Shown here piece by piece: positions 28,662-37,560 of a DNA stretch of 39,514 nt. Below the pieces are notes generated by a model. It did not search any database and was not told where the DNA came from. It saw only the letters and a program-made list of their open reading frames with translations. How positions within the stretch are numbered: the first letter of the stretch is position 1; every line of letters begins with the position of its first letter. The stretch is taken from the NCBI GenBank assembly GCA_002731275.1, contig PCBK01000145.1:1-39514 (forward strand). Direction: 5' to 3'. The translations under genes were made by a program, and so were the position numbers. Origin of the DNA: Deltaproteobacteria bacterium. GTDB taxonomy: Bacteria; Myxococcota_C; UBA6777.

Positions 28662-29783
28662 ATGCAATTTGAACGCAGCGCCGATCAACAAATGATCGCA
28701 GAACAAGTCCGCCAATTTGCTCGCACAGAGCTATCTCCGCTCGTCCATCAGTGGGAATCTGCCCGACGTTTTGCCTCAGAAGGTGTCGAAACCCTTGGCA
28801 GCCTGGGACTCTTTGGTGCATGTATCCCAGACCAATACGATGGCGCTGAAGCTGACCCCATCGCGCTCTTACACGTCATCGCTGAGGTCTCTTGGGTCGA
28901 CGCCTCACTCGGTGCCCTGCTCGCCTCTCACAACGGCTTTGTCGTCCCCTTCTTGCTCACACACGGCAGCGAAGCACACAACAAAGTGCACCTGCCAGCG
29001 ATTGTCGAAGGCACAACGCGCGTCGCATTCGCAGCGCTCCCGCCTCATAAAGCCCCCACAATACAATACACAAACACAAGTGATGGCTATCAGCTCGAAG
29101 GCACACTCTCCTCGATCCCAATGGCAGCCGACGCGACGCACCTGCTCGTCCTCGCGACACAAGACGACACGACCGCAGCCTTCTGGCTCGAAAGAGGACA
29201 TGAAGGGCTTCAGATCACAGCAGCCCCACAATCCCTCGGTCTCCGCGGCGCAGGCAACGCACATATCGAATGCAAAGCGCTCCAGGTCCCAAGTGCACAC
29301 CTCATCACCACATTGGATGGCGACGAGCAGGCAGCGCTTTGGCGTAGAGGACGCCTCTGCCTCGCCGCTACAGCCTACGGCGTCGCACAACGTGCGCTCG
29401 ATGAATCCGCAGCCTATGCCAAACAACGCAAGCAATTTGGCAAGCCCATCGCCGCATTCCAGGCCATCCAATGGAAAATTGCCGATATGGCTATGGAGAT
29501 CGACGCCGCACAGCTCATGTTCGAGCAAGCAGGATACGCATGGGCACAAGGTGATGAAGACGCCCTTGAAACCCAGAGCCGTAGCGCCCTGTTCTACACC
29601 ACACAGAGCGCGGTAAAAGCAGCCCAAGAAGCCATTCAGATCCACGGTGGATACGGTTTTACGACAGAGTACCCGGTCGAGAAATTGTATCGCGACGCCC
29701 AGGCCCTTCAGGCTCGATGGGAAGGACGAGAACAACAGATACATCACATCACCGAGCAGTGGTGGACACAGGGAGCAGGATAA
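28662..29783 (+). CDS. Acyl-CoA dehydrogenase
   Basis: A 373-residue FAD enzyme of the acyl-CoA dehydrogenase family, performing the alpha-beta oxidation of an acyl-CoA thioester. The N-terminal helical domain, the central beta domain and the C-terminal domain are all represented (AAYAKQRKQFGKPIAAFQAIQ; IQIHGGYGFTTEYPVEKLYRD). The segment ARWEGREQQ near the end aligns with the loop that carries the catalytic Glu in short-chain members. Between the B12 subunit and meaB, it fits branched-chain (isobutyryl or 2-methylbutyryl) or short-chain acyl-CoA oxidation feeding the mutase. AAGGAAG is six bases before the ATG. Confidence 0.94.
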   Translation: MQFERSADQQMIAEQVRQFARTELSPLVHQWESARRFASEGVETLGSLGLFGACIPDQYDGAEADPIALLHVIAEVSWVDASLGALLASHNGFVVPFLLTHGSEAHNKVHLPAIVEGTTRVAFAALPPHKAPTIQYTNTSDGYQLEGTLSSIPMAADATHLLVLATQDDTTAAFWLERGHEGLQITAAPQSLGLRGAGNAHIECKALQVPSAHLITTLDGDEQAALWRRGRLCLAATAYGVAQRALDESAAYAKQRKQFGKPIAAFQAIQWKIADMAMEIDAAQLMFEQAGYAWAQGDEDALETQSRSALFYTTQSAVKAAQEAIQIHGGYGFTTEYPVEKLYRDAQALQARWEGREQQIHHITEQWWTQGAG

Positions 29784-29786
29784 AGC

Positions 29787-30752
29787 ATGTCTTCACTTGC
29801 CTCCCGCATCCTCAAGGGTGATCGTCGTGCTGTCGCGAGATTGATCCGCGATATCGACGATCGAATGCCCTCCGCCCGCGAAGAACTCAAAGCCCTCTAC
29901 CCCCACACAGGTAACGCTCATATTATCGGATTGACTGGTGCACCAGGGAGCGGAAAGAGTTCACTCACAGACCAGCTCATCGCAGCCTTCCGACAACGAG
30001 GTCAGACCGTCGGCGTCCTCGCAGTTGACCCGTCAAGTCCGTTCACTGGAGGTGCCATCCTCGGTGACAGGATCAGGATGCAACAACACACTCTCGACAA
30101 AGGTGTCTTCATCCGCTCGATGGCGACACGTGGACATCTCGGCGGCTTAACAAGAAGCACACGAGACGCCGCCCGAGTGCTCGACGCATTTGGCGTCGAT
30201 ATCATCTTGATCGAGACTGTCGGTGTTGGTCAAGACGAGGTGGATATTGTCAAACAGGCAGACACAACACTCGTGATCGCGGTCCCTGGCCTCGGTGACG
30301 AAGTCCAAGCGATCAAAGCAGGCGTGTTGGAGATTGGCGACATCTTTGTCGTGAATAAATCCGACCTTCCTGGCGCAAGAAAAGCCAAGCGAGATCTGGA
30401 GATGATGCTCGATCTACGCCCTCGCCCGGCAGACGCGTGGCATCCTCCTGTCCTCCAAAGTATCGCGACACAGTCCGAAGGCATCGAGCAGATCCTCACA
30501 TATACAGATAAACATGTCGAGCATATCCGCGAACATGACGGACACAAACACAAGCGGGAGCGACTCCATGAGGAGTTCTTCGTCCTGCTTAAAGGTATCC
30601 TCCACGATCAACTTGAATCGCTCTTGCAGTCCCCGACACACTCCGCGTCTTTCTTCGAAGCACTCGAACAAGAAGCGCAAGATCCCATGACCCTCGCCGA
30701 ACAATTTATTGAGCGATACGTCTCCTTTCATCACACACCAAACCAACAATAG
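29787..30752 (+). CDS. meaB: Methylmalonyl-CoA mutase-associated GTPase MeaB
   Basis: A 321-residue G3E-family P-loop GTPase. The P-loop GAPGSGKSS is at residues 51-59, the Asp-containing AVDPSSPFTGGAILGDRIRM follows, ETVGVGQDEVD is the switch region, and NKSDLPGA gives base recognition. MeaB guards B12-dependent acyl-CoA mutases, gating cofactor loading and rescue. It starts 3 bp after the acyl-CoA dehydrogenase stop, so the two are co-translated. The B12 subunit just upstream is its likely partner. The C-terminal dimerisation arm is present, so it is full length. Confidence 0.95.
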   Translation: MSSLASRILKGDRRAVARLIRDIDDRMPSAREELKALYPHTGNAHIIGLTGAPGSGKSSLTDQLIAAFRQRGQTVGVLAVDPSSPFTGGAILGDRIRMQQHTLDKGVFIRSMATRGHLGGLTRSTRDAARVLDAFGVDIILIETVGVGQDEVDIVKQADTTLVIAVPGLGDEVQAIKAGVLEIGDIFVVNKSDLPGARKAKRDLEMMLDLRPRPADAWHPPVLQSIATQSEGIEQILTYTDKHVEHIREHDGHKHKRERLHEEFFVLLKGILHDQLESLLQSPTHSASFFEALEQEAQDPMTLAEQFIERYVSFHHTPNQQ

Positions 30753-30761
30753 ACAGGTCTC

Positions 30762-32087
30762 ATGGAACGTATACTCGCGGCTTTTCGCAGAGCCGACAAA
30801 CCCCTCTATCTCGTAGGTGCCGCAGCACGTAACTTCCTCCGCACACAGGATTGGGGGACGCCCGGTGTCTTCGAATTTATCTCGCCGATCTCTCGCAAGG
30901 AGATCTTCCAACTGCAAGACCTCCCCGTACGATACAAAACACAACGCGGCCCCATCCCCGTAAATGTCGAGCTTGGCGAGCACACATTACTCGGCTATAT
31001 CACTTGCAGCTCGCGCAAAAAATCGAACGCTCAAGCGCTCGAACGAATGCTCAAAAAAAGAGGCTACACGATCGAAGCGCTCGCGATCGACGGTTCAGGT
31101 CAGGTCTTTGACCCTTTTGGGGTGCAGAAGGATTTGGAGCTACAAAAGATCCAACTTTTCCAAAAGGAGCCTGTCCGCGCCTTCGAGGAAGATGCGCTCA
31201 AACTTATCGGTCTCGCCCGCCTCGTCGCCGAGCTAGGCGTCCAGCCAGAGCGCGCCCTGCTCCGCTCTGCCACGGAGGAAGCTGGACGTGTCCTCTTTGC
31301 CCCTCGTGATGGATGGTTTAGAGAGATGACGATGCTCTTATGTGGTCCACACGTTTGGGAGGGGATGCAGGTCCTCTTCGACACACGGGTGCTTGGATTG
31401 CTCCTGCCAGAAGCGCACGCGATGGTCGGTTTTGCCGAGACCTCACGTTACCACCATAAAGATCTTTGGGACCACACGAGGCAGGTGATTGACCAAGCGA
31501 TTCCTACGCCGCTCGTCCGGTGGGCTGCGCTGCTGCACGATGTTGGAAAGTGTTGGACACGGACGTATGGGAAACGCAAAGAGGTACACTTTTACATGCA
31601 CGATGAGCTTGGCGCGATCCTCGTCGAAGGCATCGCGACACGCTTTCGCATGGAGCCATCGTTCCAAGATGCCCTCGCTTTTCTCGTGCGAAACCACCTG
31701 CGTCCCAACAGCTATGTTCCTGAATGGACGGATTCAGCAGTCCGCCGCTTGATCACAGAGTCCGGCGATCGACTTCAGCCTTTGTTGCAGCTCTCTCGTG
31801 CAGATATGACCTCTGGGAATGAGCAGAAGCGGCAGCTCGCAGCACAGCGTGCCAACGAGCTTGCGCGACGTGTTGAAGCGATTCAAAAAAAGGACGCAAG
31901 GCGGACCTTTTTACCGACAGGATTGGGGCGAGATATCATCGAAACACTGGCACTTGAGCCAGGGCCTCGTGTGCAAAGAATCAAACGATTTTTGGAGGAG
32001 TCGATCGAGGCAGGTGAGCTTGAGGCGTGGAAGGACATCGAATACTACATGGAGTTTCTTCGCAAGCAGACATCCCTTCCGGAATAG
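30762..32087 (+). CDS. tRNA nucleotidyltransferase/poly(A) polymerase-like HD protein with a degenerate NTase head
   Basis: A 441-residue protein with the layout of class II CCA-adding enzymes and poly(A) polymerases fused to an HD domain. The head begins LYLVGAAARNFL (15-26), where active enzymes have GGxVRD, and the metal-binding DxD that should follow is absent (GTPGVFEFISP). The RRDFTINAM motif is reduced to KKRGYTIEAL (98-107), and DPFGVQKDLE (117-126) remains. The HD domain is intact: H238, H259-D260, H280-D281. So nucleotidyl transfer is unlikely and phosphohydrolase activity or RNA binding may be what is kept. It starts 9 bp after meaB and ends the operon. Confidence 0.85.
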   Translation: MERILAAFRRADKPLYLVGAAARNFLRTQDWGTPGVFEFISPISRKEIFQLQDLPVRYKTQRGPIPVNVELGEHTLLGYITCSSRKKSNAQALERMLKKRGYTIEALAIDGSGQVFDPFGVQKDLELQKIQLFQKEPVRAFEEDALKLIGLARLVAELGVQPERALLRSATEEAGRVLFAPRDGWFREMTMLLCGPHVWEGMQVLFDTRVLGLLLPEAHAMVGFAETSRYHHKDLWDHTRQVIDQAIPTPLVRWAALLHDVGKCWTRTYGKRKEVHFYMHDELGAILVEGIATRFRMEPSFQDALAFLVRNHLRPNSYVPEWTDSAVRRLITESGDRLQPLLQLSRADMTSGNEQKRQLAAQRANELARRVEAIQKKDARRTFLPTGLGRDIIETLALEPGPRVQRIKRFLEESIEAGELEAWKDIEYYMEFLRKQTSLPE

Positions 32088-32124
32088 GTAAGGTCAAAGA
32101 CGCGCTCTATCACAATGACGAGAC

Positions 32125-32676
32125 TCACTCATCATCATCCAGACCATCGACATAACCAATATACGGAAGATTCCGAAACTTCCCTTGGAAATCCAATCCA
32201 TATCCAATCACAAAATAATCATCGATTGTAAACCCGAGATAGTCGATATCGACGGGCTGGATCGTCCGTGCAGGCTTTTCGAGCAATGAACAGATCTTGA
32301 GAGTCTTGGGTTTACGTGTACGAAAATTCTCGATGAGATATTGCATCGTCAACCCAGTGTCGACAATGTCTTCGACGACGATGACGTGCTTATCGACAAC
32401 GGCAGTTGAAAGATCTGAGGTGATCTTGACGACTCCAGAGCTTTCCGTGCGATTACCGTATGAACTCAAGCCCAAGAAGTCGACGTGAATAGTCAAATCG
32501 AGTTGCCGACACAGATCGGCAAAGAATAAAAAGGCACCACGTAACACACCAACGACGATGATATCTTCTTTGACGTCTTTGTAATCGGCTGTAATCTGTT
32601 TTCCGAGCGCTTCGATACGCTCTTGGAGCTGCTCTGCGGAATAGAGGACTTTGATGTTTTCTTTTTTGATTTCCAT
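32125..32676 (-). CDS. hpt: Hypoxanthine phosphoribosyltransferase
   Basis: A 183-residue purine salvage enzyme that converts hypoxanthine (and often guanine) with PRPP into IMP or GMP. The PRPP-binding loop VIVVEDIVDTGLTM is at 98-111, the flexible loop SSYGNRTESSG at 71-81, and the C-terminal base-binding region DYLGFTIDDYFVIGYGLD is present. It starts one base after the tdk stop, so translation is coupled. Normal length (about 180). Confidence 0.96.
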   Translation of the reverse strand: MEIKKENIKVLYSAEQLQERIEALGKQITADYKDVKEDIIVVGVLRGAFLFFADLCRQLDLTIHVDFLGLSSYGNRTESSGVVKITSDLSTAVVDKHVIVVEDIVDTGLTMQYLIENFRTRKPKTLKICSLLEKPARTIQPVDIDYLGFTIDDYFVIGYGLDFQGKFRNLPYIGYVDGLDDDE

Positions 32677-32677
32677 C

Positions 32678-33316
32678 TCATGTAGCCTTTTGTTCGGAGT
32701 TCATGTCAGCATGTGGAGGAACAACAGAGGCGATGGTTTGGCCATTTTGTTGACGTGGCGTCGGTTCTTCGAAGCAGAAGCGACAGCGAGCTTCATAGGA
32801 TTCGGTGGCCCCTACGAGGACCTGACCTTCGTCGAGAACCAGTCGCTGTGAGCGTGTTGCCGGTGCGCCACAACGCATACACACAGCTTGCAATTTGGTG
32901 ATGGACTCAGCGACAGCCATCAATTGGGGCATAGGGGGAAAAGGTGTGCCCAAGTAATCCATATCGAGTCCAGCGATAACAACGCGCAGCCCGCGATTGG
33001 CCATATCTTCACATATATCGAGTAATTCGTCTCCAAAGAACTGGGCCTCGTCGATCCCAACGACATTGGTTCCGACCTCGACCTTTTCCAGGATCTCAGC
33101 AGCTTGCTCAATCGGGTACGCCGTAAAACGCTGCTTGGAGTGAGAGACAATATCGACAGCGTCGTAGCGATCGTCCGTGCTTGGCTTAAAGACAGCGACA
33201 CGTTGACGCGCGATCACAGCGCGCTTGAGACGCCGAATCAGTTCTTCAGACTTTCCAGAAAACATAGGTCCTGTGATAATTTCGATCCATCCGGATCGAT
33301 GGCCATTTGAGTACAT
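32678..33316 (-). CDS. tdk: Thymidine kinase
   Basis: A 212-residue type II thymidine kinase that phosphorylates thymidine in the salvage pathway. The P-loop GPMFSGKS is near residues 16-23, the catalytic region VVGIDEAQFF follows, and a structural zinc site is made by CMRC and CRFC. The lasso loop with the YEARC segment is also present. The C-terminal 30 residues after the zinc site (PTPRQQNGQ...) are a free tail. The ATG at 33,316 has GAGGAG eight bases upstream; a GTG one codon earlier also fits. hpt follows one base later. Confidence 0.96.
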   Translation of the reverse strand: MYSNGHRSGWIEIITGPMFSGKSEELIRRLKRAVIARQRVAVFKPSTDDRYDAVDIVSHSKQRFTAYPIEQAAEILEKVEVGTNVVGIDEAQFFGDELLDICEDMANRGLRVVIAGLDMDYLGTPFPPMPQLMAVAESITKLQAVCMRCGAPATRSQRLVLDEGQVLVGATESYEARCRFCFEEPTPRQQNGQTIASVVPPHADMNSEQKAT

Positions 33317-33427
33317 CACCGAGACTCCTCTACGTGTGCTGATGAGGGTATGTTGAAAAAGAACGACCGATGAGGTCGAGAGCGCGTTATCATAAGGCCC
33401 AGAGGTACGCAGACATTGGGCATGACA

Positions 33428-34039
33428 TCAAAAATGTATGGGTTCAGCGGCGCGCTGAAAGGCTTCAAACTGTTCGGGTGTATTGAGATTTCGTAGAGTT
33501 GCACGGGTTTTGACGTCTCGATATTCGATGGATTGGGGGTGCTCTTGGAAGAGACCACGTAACCCACCCTCATGTTTTCGGAGAAGAGGTCGAAACCCGG
33601 CACCGATCAATACAGGATGGCCTTGTTGTGTTTGGTATGTTGGGATGCGAACGCGGCAAGCGTCCACAGGAAACTGCTGACATAATGTCGTCAAAAGTGA
33701 GACAGGGATCGGTCCTTGATCGACAGGACCGACAAGCAGCGCTGCGTCGGGGGCATTATCCAAGACAGCAACAGCTCGAAGGAGCGAATCGATCGGCTCT
33801 TCTTGGTCAAGTCCTTGTACCCACGTCACAGGACACTCTATCTCTTTAGCCAACGCCTCTTTGACGAGAGGCAATGTCACGACAACGACGTGTGTGACAC
33901 CGGCTTCGTAGTGTGCACGGATCAGATGCTCACAAAAGGAACGTCCTTGCCAGCGCAACAGCGCTTTTGGTTGTCCCATTCTCCGCCCACGTCCAGCAGC
34001 GAGGAGTACGCTCACGATGTTGCGAGTAGCCTTCTGCAA
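33428..34039 (-). CDS. MobA/GlmU-like nucleotidyltransferase
   Basis: A 203-residue protein of the NTP-transferase fold that adds a nucleotide to a small molecule. The N-terminal signature VLLAAGRGRRMGQPKALLRW (about 10-29) binds the NTP and the loop LLVGPVDQGP provides a metal-binding Asp. Relatives include MocA/MobA-type molybdenum cofactor enzymes; the MOSC gene about 19 kb away is a distant thematic link only. I chose a TTG at 34,039 with AGAGG nine bases upstream. The frame is open 35 codons further, but that part looks unlike the family. Substrate is unknown. Confidence 0.83.
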   Translation of the reverse strand: MQKATRNIVSVLLAAGRGRRMGQPKALLRWQGRSFCEHLIRAHYEAGVTHVVVVTLPLVKEALAKEIECPVTWVQGLDQEEPIDSLLRAVAVLDNAPDAALLVGPVDQGPIPVSLLTTLCQQFPVDACRVRIPTYQTQQGHPVLIGAGFRPLLRKHEGGLRGLFQEHPQSIEYRDVKTRATLRNLNTPEQFEAFQRAAEPIHF

Positions 34040-34252
34040 CGCTGTATTCCTCTCAAAACAGGTCCATGAACAGGTCGACGACGACGCCCTCAGCGTCCGA
34101 TCTTTGTGCAGATCGTTGATACCAAAAATGCACAAAATCGTCAATGCAGTGAGGGCAGAAAAAGCACATCAGCACACACAAACATCATGAAGTCTTTGGC
34201 GAATTGGTAGAGAGAGGGAGAGTGTGGAGGGCAAAAAAGAAGCACCGCGTCG

Positions 34253-34876
34253 TCAGATGAAGAACGAGACGTTGACCGAGCCCATTAAACTATGAAACGG
34301 GAAAAGACCGACCTTTTGGTCAATAAAGAGTTGCAGTCCATACCTGAATTTGACACCGATCGAGATCTCTTCTTTGAGGAAGTAATCAAAACCAACACCT
34401 GGCGCAAGACCTGGCGCGGTGATGTGTCCCTGAACAAAGGTCAATGTCTGCCAAAAGCCCACAGCGAGCTCGACAAACGGGCGAAATTCATCGGTCAGAA
34501 AGTAGTAGCGGAGATCCGTAAAAGCCTCGACCATAAGAGGTGTTGAGGTGCTCACACAGATATCGTTGGGGACCGCACAGGCGTGCAAGGAGACGTGCGC
34601 TTCGATTGCAAACGCCCAGGCATCAGCAAAGCGCTGTGTATACTCAAGCCCAAGCGCACCACCCGCCCCTACACCATAGCCGTTTTTGGCGCGGTTGTTC
34701 GTCGATGTGGGATCGCCACCAACATTGAACGTAAACGGCACAGAGGCATGGATGCCAATGGAAGTGTGTTTGTATTGCGCATGTGCTGTGGATGGCGTCA
34801 TCACCCAGCCCATCGCAAGGAAACCACCGAGAAAACAAAGCCATGTCCATGCTGATCGCTTGTGCATTTTCATCAT
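34253..34876 (-). CDS. Small outer-membrane beta-barrel protein
   Basis: A protein of about 207 residues with a signal peptide cut after THA-like STAHA (about residue 33) and then alternating hydrophobic strands typical of an eight-stranded barrel, with an aromatic C-terminal end (VNVSFFI). Gly-rich turn GYGVGAGGALGLEY is visible. Closest in style to OmpA/OmpW-like or myxobacterial porin-like proteins; specific function unknown. Two alternative ATGs, 34,873 and 34,867, follow the first within ten bases, and AGGA upstream could serve any. The next upstream gene is another barrel-like protein. Confidence 0.78.
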   Translation of the reverse strand: MMKMHKRSAWTWLCFLGGFLAMGWVMTPSTAHAQYKHTSIGIHASVPFTFNVGGDPTSTNNRAKNGYGVGAGGALGLEYTQRFADAWAFAIEAHVSLHACAVPNDICVSTSTPLMVEAFTDLRYYFLTDEFRPFVELAVGFWQTLTFVQGHITAPGLAPGVGFDYFLKEEISIGVKFRYGLQLFIDQKVGLFPFHSLMGSVNVSFFI

Positions 34877-35029
34877 TCCTTATAGCAGATTCTAACGCGA
34901 TAAGTGCGGTCTTACCGGCCAGAAGAATTGAAGTCTATGTTGCGGGACTTCTTCTTGTGGTGCAAGTGAGTTTCGGCGCGTCGTACAAAAAAGTTGCGGT
35001 GGAAGAACATACACCTCGTCGCGCACTTG

Positions 35030-35563
35030 CTAAAATACCAAAGTGAGTCGCAGATGCAAACTTTTGGTGATGGGAAAGCTCTCGATTTGAAGCGGTACAT
35101 AGATGTTGTACGTCACTCCCACCCGGCCTCCAAAAGGTAAAGGTACATCAACCCCCCCACCAAAATGGACGTCCGCTGTCCACAACATTCCGACAACACC
35201 AAAACGCCCTTGAAAACCAACACTCGTCTGAAAAAAGGGCAGGATCGGCAGTATATCCAGGAGAAAGTGGACGCCCACTGCCCCACGCAGAAAGTGTGTC
35301 CCTTGGTGATTTGACCATGTCGAGAAGACACCTACACCCATCCGCTCAACGGGGTGGAGCAACAGATCGACCCCCAACCCCGCACCATGTGGTAGCTGTG
35401 GATCATCGGACAACGCCATTCGCGCAGCCATCGTCAACGCCCATCTCTTTGGCTTGAATATCTCTTGCTTGACTTGCTTGGCAGGCGTCGCGGCACTTAC
35501 CACACCACAACACGTACACATCGCGAGCAACAAAAGACCTAACCATCGTACATACAAAGGCAT
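35030..35563 (-). CDS. Small outer-membrane beta-barrel protein
   Basis: A 177-residue protein with a signal peptide (VRWLGLLLLAMCTCCGVVSA, cut near residue 25) and a run of amphipathic strands ending in LRLTLVF, an aromatic C-terminal residue as expected of a BAM-assembled barrel. The stretch GGGVDVPLPFGGRVGVTYNI is a strand-turn-strand pattern. It shares style, not obvious sequence, with the adjacent 34,253 protein; both are on the minus strand 153 bp apart, so they may be related duplicates. Function unknown. Confidence 0.75.
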   Translation of the reverse strand: MPLYVRWLGLLLLAMCTCCGVVSAATPAKQVKQEIFKPKRWALTMAARMALSDDPQLPHGAGLGVDLLLHPVERMGVGVFSTWSNHQGTHFLRGAVGVHFLLDILPILPFFQTSVGFQGRFGVVGMLWTADVHFGGGVDVPLPFGGRVGVTYNIYVPLQIESFPITKSLHLRLTLVF

Positions 35564-35679
35564 ATACGCTCCCTATATACAGATCACCAAAACGCTCCTA
35601 TGAACATAGCGCCTTTGACATTCACGTGCAAATCGTCCAAAACGAAAGCGTACGCCTCATTCAGGAAAGGAAGAACATA

Positions 35680-37344
35680 TTGAACCGTTTTCGTGTCAAT
35701 CCATTGGGCCAGGCCTGGCAAGATGTCGGCAGATTCAGGGACATTGTCGCTGTCCTCGTGAGATACGGCTTTGGTGAGCTGATCGCGCGCATGAATCTGC
35801 AAGATACCTTCGTCACACGTATGCTCGGACATAAACCCGCGCCACAATCAGAAGGTCTCTCCACTCCAAAACGATTGCTCCTCGTCATGCAGGAGCTTGG
35901 CCCAACATTTATCAAACTCGGACAGATCCTCAGTACACGACCTGACTTGATACCTGAGGAGTTCATCGAAGAGTTTAAAACACTCCAGTCTTCCGCAGCG
36001 CCCCTTCCCTTCGAGAAGATATCTGCGCAGCTAAATATCGCACTCCCTGCGCCTGTCGATGAGATCTTCGACAACATCGATCCAGAACCGCTCGCCTCTG
36101 CCTCGATCGCGCAGGTCCACAAAGCGACGCTAAAAGACGGCTCCAAGGTCGTGTTAAAAGTCATTCGTCCAGGGATTCGCGAGACACTGATGAGTGATCT
36201 TTCGATCCTCAAATTCTTCGCCCGACAGGTTGAGTCGCTCTTTCCTGACGCCGTACTTTTTGATCCAGTAGGGATCGCCGCGGAGTTCGAGAAGGCCCTC
36301 TCCAAAGAGATAGACTTCACCGTCGAGCTGCGAAACTTACAGCGCTTCACCAAAAACTTTACGGACAACCCAGACGTCCATATCCCGATCGCCTACCCCG
36401 AGCTCTCCTCCAAAGACGTCCTCGTCATGGAGCGCGTCGAAGGACAGAAAATCACGGACGTCGAAGAAGATCGAGAATATCTCGTCCGGAGGATGGTCGC
36501 CATCTCCTTTGAGATGATCTATGTACACGGCTTCTTCCACGGTGATCTTCATCCCGGCAACATCTTTGTCCTTCCTGACGGACGAATTGCCCTGATCGAC
36601 TTTGGACTCGTGGGGCGACTCACCCCCAAGATGAAGGATTACGTCATCGATCTGCTCCTCGGACTCGTCAGACACGACTATGAAGTCGTCCCGGAGACAC
36701 TCTACGAGATCGGTATCAAAAAAGTCCCGGTCAATTACGATCGGTTCCAGGCAGATGTCGCGAGCTTGATGGATGAATACCTGCTCGGCGCGAAGATGGC
36801 TGACATCGACTTTGGAAAGCTGATCCAGGAGCTACTCGACGGCGCGATGAGACACCACATCGCCGTCCCCCCCGATTATACAATGATGTTTAAAGCGCTC
36901 GTCACAGTGGAAGGCGTCGGTAAACAGCTCGATCCAGAGCTTGATCTCTTCAAAGAACTCGAACCCTACGTACGAGAGCTTGTCAAACAGCGCTATAGCC
37001 CAGAAGAATTATGGCATCGGGGGATGAGGCAGGTTGGGCATATCAACCGCCTTCTCCAACAATTCCCGATCACGGCTCGTCAAGTACTCTTGGGGATCGA
37101 AAACGGACGCATTCAATTTGGTCTCGATGAGCGGCAAATGGGCCGATGGCTTGAGGAATACAGACTTCAAAACGCCCGACGACTTGAGGTCGCGCTCTCG
37201 GGGATCTTCATGTTGATGGCGACCCTCTCACTCTCCCACGGGACGCCCACGATCTTTGGATTGCCAACGATCAGCTTTATCGGTTACCTGATCGGGGGTG
37301 GTCTTGCGGGATGGGTGATGCTCAACATCATGAGGGACAGTTGA
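35680..37344 (+). CDS. ubiB: UbiB/ABC1-family atypical protein kinase
   Basis: A 554-residue kinase-like protein of the ABC1/ADCK/UbiB family, needed for quinone lipid synthesis in many bacteria. The KxGQ-type motif is GPTFIKLGQILSTRPDLIP (about 75-93), followed by an Ala-rich loop LASASIAQVHKA and the catalytic HGDLHPGNIFV with LIDFG. Two C-terminal membrane helices (about 505-552; IFMLMATLSL, FIGYLIGGGLAGWVML) anchor it. I chose the TTG at 35,680 because AGGAAG lies six bases upstream; a GTG at 35,626 has no such site. The symbol is by family; other quinone genes are not nearby. Confidence 0.92.
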   Translation: MNRFRVNPLGQAWQDVGRFRDIVAVLVRYGFGELIARMNLQDTFVTRMLGHKPAPQSEGLSTPKRLLLVMQELGPTFIKLGQILSTRPDLIPEEFIEEFKTLQSSAAPLPFEKISAQLNIALPAPVDEIFDNIDPEPLASASIAQVHKATLKDGSKVVLKVIRPGIRETLMSDLSILKFFARQVESLFPDAVLFDPVGIAAEFEKALSKEIDFTVELRNLQRFTKNFTDNPDVHIPIAYPELSSKDVLVMERVEGQKITDVEEDREYLVRRMVAISFEMIYVHGFFHGDLHPGNIFVLPDGRIALIDFGLVGRLTPKMKDYVIDLLLGLVRHDYEVVPETLYEIGIKKVPVNYDRFQADVASLMDEYLLGAKMADIDFGKLIQELLDGAMRHHIAVPPDYTMMFKALVTVEGVGKQLDPELDLFKELEPYVRELVKQRYSPEELWHRGMRQVGHINRLLQQFPITARQVLLGIENGRIQFGLDERQMGRWLEEYRLQNARRLEVALSGIFMLMATLSLSHGTPTIFGLPTISFIGYLIGGGLAGWVMLNIMRDS

Positions 37345-37476
37345 GCCAAACAGCAACAACACCGAACTCATTGACACCAACACACAAAAAATTCAAATAA
37401 TGTAACCCGAACACAAAAGTGCGTGATACATATCAATAAGGTTTACGCCTTTCCCTGTATGATGCACACCAGTCCA

Positions 37477-37491
37477 TCACATTGAATGTGA
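37477..37491. promoter_or_regulatory. 15-bp palindrome upstream of the DUF4476 gene
   Basis: TCACATT-G-AATGTGA, perfect 7-bp arms around one base, 69 bp before the start. It could be an operator, but no adjacent regulator is known. Confidence 0.35.
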
Positions 37492-37560
37492 ATATCACAC
37501 GTCATGATACGTCGAATGCAGACGAAGCGTCCGCACATCAAACATGCCTGAGGAGGCCAT

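Noticed and set aside
28717-29747. Long open frames overlapping the acyl-CoA dehydrogenase (299 codons plus strand, 280 codons minus strand)
   Set aside because: The dehydrogenase in the other frame is unmistakable; these frames encode no known domain.
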